Shown here piece by piece: positions 1-6,588 of a stretch of 64,000 nt of DNA. Each line of letters opens with the position of its first letter. Position 1 is the stretch's first letter. Position numbers and translations under genes: made by a program. Source of the DNA: a virus; IMG/VR virus record IMGVR_UViG_3300030012_005163, positions 62,001 through 126,000 of that record; one strand, 5' to 3'. Under the pieces are notes generated by a model, which was given only the letters and a program-made list of their open reading frames with translations, did no database searches and was not told where the DNA came from.

Positions 1-1
1 A

Positions 2-775
2 GGTAATACTATTAAATCTAAAAAATTACCTACATATATTGCAGAATTTATAGATAAAGGAATTCATATGTTATTAAAAGGTAAAGGATATGAATTTGTT
101 AATGAATATTATGATACACTAGAAAAAATTTATAATCAAGAAATTCCACTTTCAAAAATAGCTAACAAATCAAGAGTTAGAATGTCTGTAAAAGATTATG
201 AAAAAAGATCATTACAATTAAATAAGGCGGGCAACCCTTTACCTAAACAAGCACATATGGAACTTATTATAAAAGAAGGTTTAAATGTAGATTTAGGTGA
301 TACTATATATTATGTGAATACTGGTACTAAAAAATCTCACGGTGATATTCAAACTAAAACAGATAGAAAAACTAAAGAAAAAATAGTTCATATTAATTGT
401 CAATATATTTCACCAGATATTATAGAAAATCATCCCGATACTACGGGTAGTTATAATATAGAAAGATATATTGACGCATTTAATAAAAGGATTAAACCTT
501 TATTAGTATGTTTTAGTCCAGAAGTGAGAGAAGATATTATAATTACTTCACCATTACATAGACAATATTTTACACAAAAACAATTAACACTAACTTCAGG
601 ACAACCAATGAAGGAAGGTGATCAAGATACTTTAGAAGATTTATTAACAGTAACTGAAGAAGAAATGTTATTTTGGGATTTAATTAATTTATCACCTACT
701 TATATGTTTGAGGAATATAATATAGTAGATGAGTTTTGTTTAAATCACAAACAATCCGAGAGGTCTATATTGTAA
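2..775 (+). CDS. Family B DNA polymerase, C-terminal part (5'-truncated by window edge)
   Basis: The frame is open from base 2, so this is the 3' end of a longer gene; the ATG at 68 is internal. The visible 257 residues look like the thumb/C-terminal region of a family B polymerase. A stretch containing NKAGNPLPKQAHMELIIKEG is followed by LGDTIYYVNTG, which matches the usual pattern of a helix plus a 'GD.I.Y' strand in PolB thumbs. Before the ATG the frame reads on with KSKKLPTYIAEFIDKG, as expected inside a protein. In T4-like phages this is the replicative polymerase gp43, which would work with the gp32-, UvsX- and gp41-like proteins encoded 33-39 kb downstream. The exonuclease domain and the palm motifs are outside the window. 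The 3' end overlaps the convergent gp13-like gene by 36 bp. Confidence 0.72.
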   Translation, partial: GNTIKSKKLPTYIAEFIDKGIHMLLKGKGYEFVNEYYDTLEKIYNQEIPLSKIANKSRVRMSVKDYEKRSLQLNKAGNPLPKQAHMELIIKEGLNVDLGDTIYYVNTGTKKSHGDIQTKTDRKTKEKIVHINCQYISPDIIENHPDTTGSYNIERYIDAFNKRIKPLLVCFSPEVREDIIITSPLHRQYFTQKQLTLTSGQPMKEGDQDTLEDLLTVTEEEMLFWDLINLSPTYMFEEYNIVDEFCLNHKQSERSIL

Positions 776-1894
776 AGATTTATTAAGATTTTCCGCTTCA
801 CCTGCTTTTAGTTCTAATTGTTTAGCATTACTTAGTCTTTCCAATCTAGCGTCTAAATCTTCTAACAATTTACCTTGTTCTTCTTTACCTTCACTTAATA
901 AACTATCATAATCCATAGTTAATTCAGAGTCAGGAACTTTTATTGCCCCACTAAATTTACCTCTTACTCTTCCTAAGGCTTCTTTAAACAATGCCGTAAG
1001 ATATCTTCTTACCCATACTCTAGTTGGTTCGTTTAAATCAGAGTACATTAGTTTTGAAAGGGGTACATCATTAGGTAATTTTATAATATCTTTATTTTCA
1101 TTTAAACATAAATTTATTTCATCTTCGGACATTCCATTAGTATCATAATAATAATACCATACTTTAGTACCTGCTAACCCTACTTGGCTACCAACTAAAC
1201 CACCAGCACTAAAAGATAGTCTACTTCCTGGTATCGGCATTAAATGTAATAATCTAGTACCATTCGGTCCTGCGGTAACTTTATATGTTAATTGACTTCT
1301 AAGTAATTTGGATTTTAAACTAAAATCAGATGCTCTTAATAATACATCAAAAGCGGGTGCAACATAAAAACCACCATTACCTAATCCTCCACCTTGTCCC
1401 CAACCTGCGTAAGGTACTTGTCCAAATCCTCCACCAAATCCGTAGTCTCCAAAACCAGCAAATGAATAGAGTGCATGATCTGTACTATTAGGTGTAATCC
1501 ATAAAATTTCATTTACTTCTCTACCACCTGGTATTTGATAAACTTGTTTACCTGCTTCAATGGTTACGTAATCTTTTTTTAATTCCCAAGGTCCTCTATC
1601 TTGTAACCCTACTTGTTTAGAATATGCATAGGTAAATCTACTTTCAAAATCTAATGAACGTGTAGTAAGTGCAAATGCAATATCTATTTTACTTGCATCA
1701 TTACCTAATAAAGATGACCACTGATTTTCTATTAACCAATCTTGTACTCTTTGTGCATAATCTTCAATTGCAGTTTCTAATAACGAACACATTTGATCGT
1801 TATCTAACTCAATTTTTCTAATCGGTGCACCTAATCGATGTTTTATTAATGTAAATAATTCATCTTTTAATTTATCATTTAATGCATTTCCCAT
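740..1894 (-). CDS. Neck / head-completion protein, T4 gp13-like
   Basis: 384 residues. The N-terminal 60 residues (an LGAPIRKIELDNDQM segment, then a helix leading to an acidic-aromatic stretch) follow the pattern of gp13-type neck proteins, where 'LG.P...I.v.DDQ' opens the fold. Such proteins close the filled head and connect it to the tail. A glycine/aromatic-rich insert at about residues 145-178 (GFGDYGFGGGFGQ and GQGGGLGNGGF) looks like a flexible loop. T4 gp13 is 309 residues, so this one is longer. It lies on the minus strand while the gp14/gp15-like genes are on the plus strand 2.5 kb away, so the usual 13-14-15 order has been broken by an inversion or insertion. Its start lies 17 nt from the ATATTTATA motif on its own strand. 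The family assignment is by motif only; it could be another connector. Confidence 0.5.
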   Translation of the reverse strand: MGNALNDKLKDELFTLIKHRLGAPIRKIELDNDQMCSLLETAIEDYAQRVQDWLIENQWSSLLGNDASKIDIAFALTTRSLDFESRFTYAYSKQVGLQDRGPWELKKDYVTIEAGKQVYQIPGGREVNEILWITPNSTDHALYSFAGFGDYGFGGGFGQVPYAGWGQGGGLGNGGFYVAPAFDVLLRASDFSLKSKLLRSQLTYKVTAGPNGTRLLHLMPIPGSRLSFSAGGLVGSQVGLAGTKVWYYYYDTNGMSEDEINLCLNENKDIIKLPNDVPLSKLMYSDLNEPTRVWVRRYLTALFKEALGRVRGKFSGAIKVPDSELTMDYDSLLSEGKEEQGKLLEDLDARLERLSNAKQLELKAGEAENLNKSLQYRPLGLFVI

Positions 1895-1911
1895 AATTTA
1901 TACTATTTATT

Positions 1912-1935
1912 TATAAATATTAAGATATTTATTAA
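1912..1935. promoter_or_regulatory. Divergent promoter-like region with ATATTTAT motifs
   Basis: Two opposed copies of the recurring motif sit in the 41 bp between divergent genes. ATATTTATA reads on the minus strand at 1920-1912, 17 nt before the gp13-like start. ATATTTATT reads on the plus strand at 1925-1933, with its trailing AA directly abutting the ATG at 1936. TATAAATA, the T4 late -10 consensus, is present on the plus strand at 1912-1919. Confidence 0.45.
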
Positions 1936-2346
1936 ATGATGAAAAGAAACCTAATAAAAAAAATTTTAAGAGAAGAAACTACTTATGAAGTAGAAAAAAA
2001 TCTTTTTCCTTATACCAAAACAGATACACACACTTCTACTGATATCTCAGTTGGGTTAATGCATAAAGCAATGAATCATTTGGCATCTGCCCTTAGAGAT
2101 ATAGAGGCAGCAATACAATTCGCATATGAAGCAGATACAAATAATGAAGATTTAATTGAAGGTTTAGAAGATATAAGGAAATCATTATTACATGGAAGTG
2201 GACAAGGTGCAGGATGGGACGGTACAGAGGAACACGATAATATAATTAATGAGTTAGGTTCATTAATTGATAAATATAGTGATAGTAATGATAATTTTAA
2301 TATTAATGGTTATCACGATCAGAAAGCTCCCGAAGGTACTCCCTAA
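1936..2346 (+). CDS. Unknown protein with leader-type N-terminus ending ILRE
   Basis: 136 residues, not recognised. It begins MMKRNLIKKILREE, a short basic amphipathic leader with an L-R-E/E site, like the leaders of several virion-region proteins in this window. The body (about residues 40-90) is helical and acidic, with GLMHKAMNHLASALRDIEAA; it ends in a GSGQGAGWDG glycine stretch and an acidic C-terminus. It is the only plus-strand gene between two minus-strand blocks, and its 3' end overlaps the convergent glutaredoxin gene by 44 bp (2303-2346). The ATATTTATTAA motif immediately before the ATG favours this start and late expression. A small internal head or structural protein is a guess from the leader. 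Confidence 0.55.
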   Translation: MMKRNLIKKILREETTYEVEKNLFPYTKTDTHTSTDISVGLMHKAMNHLASALRDIEAAIQFAYEADTNNEDLIEGLEDIRKSLLHGSGQGAGWDGTEEHDNIINELGSLIDKYSDSNDNFNINGYHDQKAPEGTP

Positions 2347-2590
2347 TTAAAATTACTGCATCATCAATCTTTTTAAATGTTCTTTCTGGAAGAAATGCTT
2401 TTTTACCTATAACGATTGCAGGTAAGTAATCACTTTCTACTTTTTTTGAGAATGATTCATATAAAACCTCATTTTCAGATTGGTCTACATCTATTTCTTT
2501 AAATTCAATATTAGATTCCTTAAGTTGTGATTTTAAATTATCACAATGAGGACATCCTTTCATACTAAATACTATTGGTGTTACTTTCAT
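2303..2590 (-). CDS. Glutaredoxin-like protein (CPHC active site)
   Basis: 95 residues with a thioredoxin fold: beta strand TPIVFSMKG, active site CPHC at residues 13-16, the EFKEIDVD strand and a cis-proline loop YLPAIVIGKKAF. Glutaredoxins reduce disulfides and supply electrons to ribonucleotide reductase; T4 encodes NrdC for this. The class II reductase encoded at 38.8 kb, whose C-terminus ends in a CxxxxxC redox tail, is a plausible partner. CPHC is more typical of DsbA than of glutaredoxin (usually CPYC) and tends to raise the redox potential. The start overlaps the end of the upstream SNF2 gene by 26 bp, indicating translational coupling on one minus-strand transcript. Confidence 0.8.
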   Translation of the reverse strand: MKVTPIVFSMKGCPHCDNLKSQLKESNIEFKEIDVDQSENEVLYESFSKKVESDYLPAIVIGKKAFLPERTFKKIDDAVILIREYLRELSDRDNH

Positions 2591-4391
2591 TTTCTATTTT
2601 TTTTATAAATTCTGTTATTATATCTTCTTCACCCATTATTGTTCCTATTATTTTCTTTTTTTCGTTTAAAATATCCCATACTAATGTATCTATAGTATCA
2701 TCTATTAACATATAATAAATATTAACAGTTTTGTTTTGCCCAATTCTATATGCTCTATCTTCTGCTTGTTCATGATTACCAGGAACCCAGTCTAACGAAT
2801 TCATAATAACTATTTCTGCAGCAGTTAAAGTTAATCCTACACCCGCAGCCTTTATTTGTCCTACAAAAACTTTACAGTTATCATCTTCTTGAAATCTATC
2901 AACCGCTAATTGTTTTTGTTTTTCGGACATTCCTCCTCTGATACAAACACATTTGTCTCCAAAGTGTCTAATAAAAGCATCCATCTCATCATTAAAATTA
3001 CAAAATATTATAGTTTTTTTATCTAACTCTAAAGCTTCTTCAACCTTTTCTATTGTATAAGGTACAGTTTCCATTGCGATAAAAGTTCTTAACAAAGTAG
3101 CTTCTACTAAATCTCTTGCTGGATTACCTTTTTTACCGTCTATTTTTCTTTGTGCTAAATATTCTTCCCATACATTTTTATAACCATCTACATTTTGTAA
3201 TTCTAAATAAATTGGTGTTATAAGTTTATCTGGTAAATCTAATACTTCTTCTTTTTTACGTCTCAAAATAGTTCTTTTTGTTTTCTGTGCTAATTCTTCT
3301 AAATTAGACGCACCTTTAGTAACCCAAACAAATCTACCACCTTTTTTAAATCTAACACCTTCACAATATGTTCTAGCATAATGAACCCAATTATTAGCAA
3401 CACTACACTCTATTATTGATAATAAGTTATAATAATCCATAGGACGATTAGCTATAGGTGTACCTGTTAATAACCAACATCTTTTAGGTGAAAATCTTTT
3501 GGATATATCTTTTAAAATTTTACCTCTAATACTTTTATGGTTTTTAACAAAGTGAGCTTCATCTAAAATAATTAAATCAGGATTAAATTCAACTATTTCT
3601 CTTCTTAATTCCCATTCTTCATATTTTTTACCCCTTTCTTCTATTGTGTGGAAATTTTTAAGTATGTCATAATTTATAATAGTAAATCTATTTGGATCCC
3701 AATGTTTACCTTTTATTATAGAAACATCTTCACAGAAATTTTGTACTTCTCTCATCCAATTAATCTTCAAAGATGCAGGACAAACAATTAAAACTCTTTC
3801 TGCACCACATTCTAATGCGGCAACAATAGATTGGTAAGTTTTACCTAATCCCATATCATCCGCTAAAATACATTTTTTATTTTTTAATAAAAATTCTATC
3901 CCTTCTTCTTGATGTTTAAACGCCCTCCATCCTCTTTTATCTAAATCAATATATTTTTCAAAATCTACTTCTACATCTATTTCTTCATAATGTATATCCT
4001 CAATTAATTGAGTTTTAGGAATCCATATTAATTTAACTTCTTTTTGATTTTTATAAAATTTACATATTGCATGTATTGCTTTATCACTTTCTGCCAAAAT
4101 AGTTTCTACTAATATTTTTGAAATAGGTACTTTTAATTTATATTCTTCTTGCAGTTGATTGGAATAGTATTCTGTTAATTTTACAACTTTATTGATTGTT
4201 TTAGGAATATAATTAAAGTAATTAGTAATATATTTTGTTTGACTATTAGTTAAGAAATAAGACTTTTCCGTTTGGTATTTTTTCTTTATATAATTAATAT
4301 AAGGATTTTTACCTTCATATGTCACTAACAGTTCTTCTATTTTTAATCCCTTTATGTCTTTTATGTCTAACATATTTCTAATTATAATCAT
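2565..4391 (-). CDS. SNF2-family DEAH-box DNA helicase/translocase
   Basis: 608 residues. The N-terminal 160 residues are unrecognised. They are followed by a full SNF2 ATPase core: Walker A in LADDMGLGKT (about 176-185), DEAH (about 276-279), LTGTPIANRP (about 307-316) and motif VI AYRIGQ (about 545-550). The layout is that of SMARCAL1/HepA-like proteins. Phage members are thought to remodel stalled forks or promote branch migration, much as UvsW does in T4, but that role is inferred. It is the first gene of a minus-strand pair with glutaredoxin. The ORF opens at 4391; the Met at residue 7 (MLDIKDIKG) is an alternative start. No Shine-Dalgarno is seen; the ATATTTATA motif on this strand lies 12 nt before the ATG. 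Confidence 0.88.
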   Translation of the reverse strand: MIIIRNMLDIKDIKGLKIEELLVTYEGKNPYINYIKKKYQTEKSYFLTNSQTKYITNYFNYIPKTINKVVKLTEYYSNQLQEEYKLKVPISKILVETILAESDKAIHAICKFYKNQKEVKLIWIPKTQLIEDIHYEEIDVEVDFEKYIDLDKRGWRAFKHQEEGIEFLLKNKKCILADDMGLGKTYQSIVAALECGAERVLIVCPASLKINWMREVQNFCEDVSIIKGKHWDPNRFTIINYDILKNFHTIEERGKKYEEWELRREIVEFNPDLIILDEAHFVKNHKSIRGKILKDISKRFSPKRCWLLTGTPIANRPMDYYNLLSIIECSVANNWVHYARTYCEGVRFKKGGRFVWVTKGASNLEELAQKTKRTILRRKKEEVLDLPDKLITPIYLELQNVDGYKNVWEEYLAQRKIDGKKGNPARDLVEATLLRTFIAMETVPYTIEKVEEALELDKKTIIFCNFNDEMDAFIRHFGDKCVCIRGGMSEKQKQLAVDRFQEDDNCKVFVGQIKAAGVGLTLTAAEIVIMNSLDWVPGNHEQAEDRAYRIGQNKTVNIYYMLIDDTIDTLVWDILNEKKKIIGTIMGEEDIITEFIKKIENESNTNSI

Positions 4392-4403
4392 TTTTTTGCA
4401 AAG

Positions 4404-4417
4404 TATAAATATTTATA
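4404..4417. promoter_or_regulatory. Palindromic bidirectional promoter-like element TATAAATATTTATA
   Basis: A perfect 14-bp palindrome in the 38-bp gap between the divergent SNF2 and gp14-like genes. Each strand shows TATAAATA, identical to the T4 late promoter -10, running into the recurrent ATATTTATA. It ends 12 nt before both ATGs (4391 on the minus strand, 4430 on the plus strand). Confidence 0.5.
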
Positions 4418-4429
4418 GAAAAAAGATAC

Positions 4430-4951
4430 ATGAAATATAACAGAAAAGTACCAATTACGAGAGTAAATAAGTTTTTTTCACAAGAAGATTTTAATTTAGA
4501 GGTAAATTTTGGTAGAGAATGGCTTGAAGGAGATATTAATATTAAAGTTGTTCTTTTTCAAGTTGATCAAGGTAAATCATTAACGGATGATATATACGGA
4601 GAAGCAGCACCTAATGAAATAAGATTTAAAACGCCTGTGGAAATAACTGTTAATTTTCAAATGGAATCTCCTAAAAATGAAGCTTGGAATCCTAATGGTA
4701 GTTTAAGACATTTAGAACACGGTAATCTAACTTTGGGTGTCTATCAATCACATTTAGATGAATTGGGGGTTGAAATAAATTACGGTGATTATATAGGGTA
4801 TCCAGAAACTGAGGATAAAATGACTTATTGGACAGTATCTAATAATGGTATAATAACATCAGACAACGCACACACTATAGCAGGATATAAAGGATTTTAC
4901 AGAACTGTGACATGTGTACCGACTCCTGAAGATGAATTTAAAGGTATTTAA
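4430..4951 (+). CDS. Putative neck protein, T4 gp14-like
   Basis: 173 residues. It is placed immediately before a gp15-like gene and two genes before the sheath, the position of gp14. Features that fit include DDIYGEAAPNEIRFKTPVEI (a 'YGE....F..P' segment near residue 55) and INYGDYIGYPETEDKMTYWTV near residue 117, where gp14-type proteins have a 'GD.i.Y......yev' pattern. gp14 joins gp13 and gp15 at the head-tail neck. T4 gp14 is 256 residues, so this would be a compact version. No catalytic motifs, membrane segment or coiled coil are seen. The call rests on context and weak patterns; another virion structural protein is possible. Confidence 0.4.
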   Translation: MKYNRKVPITRVNKFFSQEDFNLEVNFGREWLEGDINIKVVLFQVDQGKSLTDDIYGEAAPNEIRFKTPVEITVNFQMESPKNEAWNPNGSLRHLEHGNLTLGVYQSHLDELGVEINYGDYIGYPETEDKMTYWTVSNNGIITSDNAHTIAGYKGFYRTVTCVPTPEDEFKGI

Positions 4952-4956
4952 TATAA

Positions 4957-5988
4957 ATGGGACTTCCTAAAAATTATAGAAAAAATTTAAAATTTACGCC
5001 TACACCACAAGGTTTTGAAGCCCGACAAGGAATTTTGAATGATATTGCGAATCCGGGAACGTATCTTCCTAAAGGTATTCTACATGAAGATATGGACAGA
5101 GAATTTGTTCAATATATGGAAGACGATATAACTTTAGTATTGAATGGTGAAAAAGTACCAGTTATTTTCTTAAGTATACAAAGATGGGCAGAGTTTGCAA
5201 AAACTTGGCAATTTTCGGATGAATACAAAAATATAACAATGCCTTTTATTACTATAATAAGAAAACCAGACGCACAAACAGGAACTAATTATGCAGGAAA
5301 ATTTAATGTGCCTGGTAAACCTACTTTTACATATATGAAAATACCTACATGGGATGGTAACATAAAAAGTTTTGACATTTATAAAATACCACAACCTGTT
5401 TCAGTAGATTTAAATTATGAAGTGAGATTATTTTGTACTAGAATGAGGGATTTAAATATATTAAATAGATTGATGTTAGATTCATTTTCTGCGGGTGAAA
5501 AATATATAAGAGTAAATGGACACCCAATTCCTCTTATGATGGACAATATTGGTGATGAGAGTTCCATACAAAATTTAGATGAAAAAAGATATTACGTACA
5601 ATTATTTAGTATTAAAATGTTAGGTTATTTATTAGATCCTAAACAATTTGAGGTTACACCTGCAATTAGTAGAGCAATTAACTTCTTTGAGGTTAGTGAA
5701 AATGTACATTATGCGGCATTTCAGATTAAACCGAGGGAAGAAGATACCTCAATTGAAATCAACATACAATATGCACCAGGAATTAATGTTTTCCAATTGG
5801 TAGTTGAAAATGATACAGAATATAACAATATTTCTCAACAAAATATTAGTTCTTTTACTATAACTGTAGATGGAGAAGTGAAAAACTTACCTTTTGAAGT
5901 GACATATGGACAAACATTAGAAATAAACATAACAAAATTAGATGTGGCAAATACCGCATTTCTTACATTAATAGGTAATACAAAATGA
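4957..5988 (+). CDS. Putative tail-completion / sheath-terminator protein, T4 gp15-like
   Basis: 343 residues. The central part (about residues 115-220) has the pattern of gp15-type terminators. A proline-led segment IPQPVSVDLNYEVRLFCTR is followed by a helix LNILNRLMLDSF, then NGHPIPLMMDNIGDES and a strand-rich RRYYVQLFSIKMLGYL-like region. gp15 caps the tail tube and sheath at the head end. The last 90 residues (from about 255) look like an added beta-sandwich (INIQYAPGINVFQLVVEN, FTITVDGEVKNLPFEVTYG) absent from T4 gp15 (272 residues). It starts 5 nt after the preceding gene and overlaps the next by ATGA, so this is an operon of three. Confidence 0.48.
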   Translation: MGLPKNYRKNLKFTPTPQGFEARQGILNDIANPGTYLPKGILHEDMDREFVQYMEDDITLVLNGEKVPVIFLSIQRWAEFAKTWQFSDEYKNITMPFITIIRKPDAQTGTNYAGKFNVPGKPTFTYMKIPTWDGNIKSFDIYKIPQPVSVDLNYEVRLFCTRMRDLNILNRLMLDSFSAGEKYIRVNGHPIPLMMDNIGDESSIQNLDEKRYYVQLFSIKMLGYLLDPKQFEVTPAISRAINFFEVSENVHYAAFQIKPREEDTSIEINIQYAPGINVFQLVVENDTEYNNISQQNISSFTITVDGEVKNLPFEVTYGQTLEINITKLDVANTAFLTLIGNTK

Positions 5989-6284
5989 AAAGGATTATAA
6001 GAAATTATGTTGTTAGAGACCCAAAACCTATTTTGGATACACTTATAGGTGGTGGTGTAATCAATAATTATCAAGCATTAACTTTTAACCCTTCTGTTGA
6101 TGGGCAAATTATATTTGAAGAAATAATTGATTTAGATATAAGTGATGTAAATAAAACTGAATTATACATAAACGGTATAAGATATCATATAGGGAAGGAT
6201 TACCAAATAGAAAATAGAAAATTGAAGTGGGAAGGTAGTTTTAATTTAGAAACTTCTTATAATTTAGTTTTTATTGCGAGATAA
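5985..6284 (+). CDS. Small virion-associated protein of unknown function
   Basis: 99 residues, coupled to the gp15-like gene by a 4-bp ATGA overlap. The C-terminal half (TELYINGIRYHIGKDYQIEN, then KLKWEGSFNLETSYNLVFIAR) looks like a small beta-sandwich of the kind seen in tail adhesin modules ('LYINGIRY..G.DY.i....l.w'). It could be a decoration or connector component. There is no close recognition; it converges with the 52-codon regulator gene that stops 2 nt away. Confidence 0.55.
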   Translation: MKRIIRNYVVRDPKPILDTLIGGGVINNYQALTFNPSVDGQIIFEEIIDLDISDVNKTELYINGIRYHIGKDYQIENRKLKWEGSFNLETSYNLVFIAR

Positions 6285-6285
6285 A

Positions 6286-6444
6286 CTATTTAAGTATTTC
6301 TCCATATAAATCTTTTTTGGGTATACATTTCTCTTTAATTATTTTTTCCACAAATGCAAACATTTTCAATCCATTTTCCTCACAATAAGTTTTTAATAAT
6401 AAATGAGTTTTAGGGGTTATTTTTAGATTTTTAGTCCTTTTCAT
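6286..6444 (-). CDS. Ribbon-helix-helix (Arc/MetJ-type) DNA-binding regulator
   Basis: A 52-codon minus-strand gene, ATG at 6444 and TAG at 6288-6286. The protein is basic and reads MKRTKNLKITPKTHLLLKTY, then CEENGLKMFAFVEKIIKEKC, then IPKKDLYGEILK. This is the RHH layout: a short strand KNLKI that inserts into the major groove, helix A (PKTHLLLKTYCEEN), a GL turn and helix B (KMFAFVEKIIKEKC). RHH proteins of this size (Arc is 53 residues) act as dimers or tetramers on tandem half-sites. The 5' flank holds three copies of AGTATGA at 6461-6491, the obvious operator, so autoregulation is likely. It may also affect the sheath gene, whose start is 98 bp beyond the repeats. It converges with the preceding plus-strand gene. 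Confidence 0.72.
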   Translation of the reverse strand: MKRTKNLKITPKTHLLLKTYCEENGLKMFAFVEKIIKEKCIPKKDLYGEILK

Positions 6445-6460
6445 AGTTGTTTTTTATATA

Positions 6461-6491
6461 AGTATGATAAAAGTATGAAAAATATCATACT
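6461..6491. promoter_or_regulatory. Operator-like repeat: three AGTATGA half-sites
   Basis: AGTATGA occurs at 6461-6467, again at 6472-6478 (start-to-start 11 bp, one helical turn) and inverted as TCATACT at 6485-6491. The outer pair forms a perfect 9-bp inverted repeat (AGTATGATA at 6461-6469, TATCATACT at 6483-6491). It lies 17 bp upstream of the RHH regulator start and in the intergenic space before the sheath gene. Confidence 0.6.
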
Positions 6492-6538
6492 AAATATCTT
6501 AATATTAAAATAAATCACTTACTTTCAAAAATAATTGC

Positions 6539-6547
6539 ATATTTATA
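6539..6547 (+). promoter_or_regulatory. ATATTTATA late-type motif before sheath gene
   Basis: A copy of the recurrent 9-mer, 41 nt before the sheath ATG (6589). The leader between them is nearly all A and T with no Shine-Dalgarno. Confidence 0.45.
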
Positions 6548-6588
6548 ATAAAAACAAAATAATAAAAAAGATTAAAATAAAAAATTAA

